Below are positions 61,086-64,000 of a stretch of DNA of 64,000 nt, one piece after another. The stretch is from Nymphaea colorata. Taxonomy: Eukaryota > Streptophyta > Magnoliopsida > Nymphaeales > Nymphaeaceae. Made by a program: the position numbers and the translations under genes. The stretch lies in assembly GCF_008831285.2 (NCBI RefSeq), contig NC_045146.1, positions 17,415,149 to 17,479,148 of the forward strand, in the 5' to 3' direction. The notes beneath the pieces are model-generated. The model searched no databases. It was not told the DNA's origin and saw nothing but the letters and a program-made list of their open reading frames with translations. The stretch's first letter is position 1, and every line of letters starts with the position of its first letter.

Positions 61086-61616
61086 GTCAATCCAATCTAA
61101 TATATTTTCATCTCTTTCATTTTATACCCAAAGTTTTAGAAAATCTACGGATCCAGTAGTATCTTTTGTCCTTAAGAAATCCAGATCAGTCCGGGACTCT
61201 TCTTGGTTAGAAATCCAATCTGATTTGATCCTCATTTGAAAGCAAATTCCTCGGACGTTTACATCCAACCGGGTCAGGTCAGGTCAGGTCCTTATTATCA
61301 TATGTGAGTCAGACGTCAGACTCAGATCGGGCTCCGGTTACGAAACTGGACAGGTAACCAGAATCCAACCGCCAAACCGGATCCGAAATTTGCGACGACT
61401 AAACAGATCCATAATTAGTCGGTTATAGGAGCATGTGCCCGACCCGTTTATATCTGGACAGGCTCTCAGTCGGACCCGGTGGGACATGAGATCCGAGATC
61501 CGGATGGAGACGATGGGGTGGATGAGTCCCGTGTGGAGATATATCTGTTTGAGTAAAACGCGGGTCCTCGAAGATTCGAACCTCAACCACATGTTATTTC
61601 CCGCTGTTCCGTGACG

Positions 61617-61623
61617 TATAAAA
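61617..61623 (+). promoter_or_regulatory. TATA box of the 61.9-kb gene
   Basis: TATAAAA sits in GTGACGTATAAAACCCTCC, about 260 bp upstream of the start codon. It is followed at about 40-45 bp by the start of a very CT-rich leader (61672-61760) typical of plant 5' untranslated regions. Confidence 0.6.
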
Positions 61624-61880
61624 CCCTCCAAAAACACCTCACCAGTTAAAAATATTAAAATTAAAGAAGAAGCTCTCTTCCCCCTCCTTCCCTCCCTCCT
61701 TCCCTCTTTTCTATTTTTCCCTCCTTCCTCTCTCTCTCCCTCCCTCTCCTCCGCTTCCCTCCTCCGATCTCTTCTCCCGCCAATTCTCTCCGGCCGTCGA
61801 TCTCCAACCGTTTCCGGGATCGCGTGGGAATTTCTTCTGTCGGATTTTGTCTTGCCGGCCTCGATCGTGCGGGAGGTGCG

Positions 61881-63970
61881 ATGTCCGAGGTAGGAGGTTC
61901 GAATCTGGCGCGCCCTCCCCCTCTAGGGCCGATCCGCCACACCCTCAAACGCCACCGCCCCTTCCCCTGCTCCGATCCCACCTTCGCTCCTCCTCCAGAG
62001 CTGCGCCATCTGCTTGATCCCGAGAGGAAGATTGCCGCCGAGGCGGCTGCGGGTCCTGGCGAGCCCAAGGAGGAATCAATCTTCGCCAAGCTCCACGTAC
62101 GATCTTCGTTGCTTTTCGCCGTGAATTATATTTGCTGTGTTTTCTTCTTGAGGATAGGAGCTTTTCGTCTTGCTTTTGTTTGTGATCGGTGCGCGCGGTC
62201 GGCGTCGGCCTCACCGTTAAAGACGGAGTTGTACGCGGTTTATTGATCTTTCTGGTTGTTGCTTTGTTTTTTGGTTATGTGCGTTATATGAATTTTTGTT
62301 GTGTGCGTTCGAGTACGCCTGTTCCGTCTGTGCTCGCCCATGATCGTTTTGTTGCCTTCTTCTTCTCGGTCTCTCGATCCTTTTCCCGGCGTCAAAAGCT
62401 ACACTCTTTCCTGTACTCGCTTGGTTCTTTGGCCAAAGGCGGTTCCGACTGGGCGATTTTGAATGTTCTACACAACACCCGCCTGTGTCTCGCCCTCTCT
62501 GTCTTTTTGTTGCGATCGGTTTCGTTTGCGCGCCTTGGGAAATTATACAACCTCATTTTCCCTTTTCGTGCTATTATTTTTCTTGCTTCACGAATTTTGT
62601 TAATCAGCGGTAAGAGCAGGATGGCCTAGATTCCGATAACCAATGTAGAATTTATTTCGATTTGTTGTTTTATCTGGTTCATTTTTTTGCTCATCTAGAT
62701 ACTAGCTTTGAGGTTTGCGATTCAGATTTTTGCGATAATTTCTCCATTTGAGTTTCTCTTGAGCTGGTGTTGTTGTTGGCTTTGTTGTTTACTCAGAAGT
62801 CGGAAGTTAGTGGAGAGAATGGCTTCAATGATGCCGAAAATGGCTTTCTGATTGGAATCTCCTTACGAAAGTAAAGATTTTACCTTCAAGTATTAGCTAA
62901 AAGTTTTCGTCTTCAAATTGGAGTGGAAGCTAGAGCCTCAGGAAAGAGGAGTCCCTTTTCTTCTCTGTCTTCTTTATAGTGAAATCAGAGACCGGGAAGG
63001 CCTTGCGTGCATGAAAGAAAAACAAGAACTCAGAAGGGATGCTTAGTTAATGCTGAAGAGCTGATGAACTAACGCCATAGTTGCACAGTGGGTCCCACCT
63101 GAAGCTTGCCTTAACATCCAAATACGACAGACCAAGAAGATTGGTAAACAAGCAATAAAAGAAGGAAAAATCTATCCATTTGGACAAAATAAATTAGCCA
63201 GTTGATATTTAATAAAGTTACAAGGAAATGAATGCCATTTACAGTTCTTGTCAAAGGACACAAAACGAACGAATGAAATAATCACAAATCAGTACCCAGT
63301 GATGGGGCTATTTGATGCCCCTCAAACGAACTGCTCACTGTGCTTGCAATTTATTTTAGGTCGTGCAATTTTCTCTCATCTAGGTTGCATCTTGTTTGTC
63401 ATCCGTCATTCTGTGATCTATCCTTTTGCCTTATATTTGTTTTCTGCTATTTTATTTGTTTTTGATTCCTTTCCTTGCTGCATAGTCTGCATTTAGAAAT
63501 TATATTCCTCTTTGTGGCCTTCCTTATATTTTGGGCTGTTGCATCAAGCTTCAAGACTATCTGCTGAATGAACTTGTCCAAATCCATGCTTTTGGTGAAT
63601 TTACTGTAGTGCTCTCTTATAGTTGATGCAGATGTTGGAAGCTGAAAGTTGTCGAACCAAAACTGTTGAATGGGCCGTTGGACAAGGACATTCTAAACCA
63701 GCTGCTAGTCACACACACACATCAGTATCAAAAGCTATTGGGAAGCGTAATAATAAGCAAAAGGTTTTGAAAAATGGAAAAAATGCACAGCAAATTCCTG
63801 GATCAAATGCTGGTGAAAATACACATTCATAGCCCTGTTATTCTCAGAGATCAAGATAATCTACCTAGTGGAATTTGCATGGAGTATTCTTATGTTTATA
63901 TTTACTGCAGATTCACCTCCTGACAATTCTTTGACTCCAAGTAATAGCTGCCGTTATGACAGTTCTCTAG
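61881..63970 (+). CDS. 5' part of an unrecognised gene running off the right edge
   Basis: ATG at 61881 follows a TATA box and CT-rich leader. Three exons join in phase: 61881-62096, 63632-63812 and 63911-63970, each with GT-AG ends, for 152 codons plus one base before the window ends at the next intron or shortly after. The N-terminus is Pro/Arg/Ala-rich (ARPPPLGPIRHTLKRHRPF) and ends exon 1 with EESIFAKLH. Exon 2 is hydrophilic and Lys/Asn-rich (IGKRNNKQKVLKNGKNAQQ), and exon 3 is Ser/Pro/Asn-rich (SPPDNSLTPSNSCRYDSSL). No signal peptide or membrane segment is visible. The low-complexity, basic text would fit a nuclear regulatory or scaffold protein, but that is a guess and I do not recognise the family. 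Confidence 0.7.
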
Positions 63971-64000
63971 GTATGCAGATGATTGATATCTTAGAGGCAT

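Noticed and set aside
62189-62629. 146-codon frame in the first intron of the 61.9-kb gene
   Set aside because: It lies wholly between an in-phase donor (62097) and acceptor (63631) and has no motif.

Overview
This is plant nuclear DNA, almost certainly from a flowering plant. It is AT-rich, its genes are split by many GT-AG introns, and it carries abundant (TA)n and (CT)n microsatellites, MITE-type elements and tRNA-derived SINEs. I cannot name the species from sequence alone. Most of the window is intergenic or intronic.

Five gene models rest on exon-by-exon reading. (1) 20741-22913 (+) is a seven-exon LOG-type cytokinin-activating enzyme of 219 aa. (2) 37606-39886 (-) is a five-exon LQY1-like chloroplast zinc-finger/PDI protein of 154 aa. 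(3) 43042-46674 (+) is a five-exon secreted GDSL esterase/lipase of 344 aa. (4) 50701-56356 (+) is a six-exon HVA22 (TB2/DP1) protein of the long i/j/k type, 313 aa. (5) 61881 to the right edge (+) is the 5' part of an unrecognised gene with three exons visible. A sixth, weaker model is an intronless small plant protein on the minus strand at 32982-33371. Reading frame and phase agree across every proposed junction in models 1-4. The genes form no operon-like or pathway cluster; their adjacency looks incidental.

Layout: 1-20.6 kb has no convincing gene. It holds a 1008-bp non-autonomous hAT element with a perfect 8-bp target duplication (3588-4595), shorter relatives of it, a LINE 3' fragment, SINE pieces, other inverted-repeat elements and a CpG-rich patch near 16.5 kb. 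LOG lies at 20.7-22.9 kb. From 23-37 kb the sequence is mostly intergenic, with a well-preserved SINE (29772-30008, 17-bp target duplications), several minisatellites, the small minus-strand gene, and scattered coding-like fragments that I cannot join into a gene. From 37.6-56.4 kb lie LQY1, GDSL and HVA22, with MITE-like insertions in the GDSL and HVA22 introns. From 56.4-61.6 kb is repeat-rich intergenic DNA, followed by the promoter and first exons of the last gene.

The most useful observations are the repeat families that recur within this one window: the CAGTGGCGGAGCCAG-ended hAT family and a tRNA-derived SINE family with a shared 3' module. The unassigned exon-like fragments at 24.4, 27.4, 32.8 and 35.8-36.1 kb are also worth testing against transcripts.
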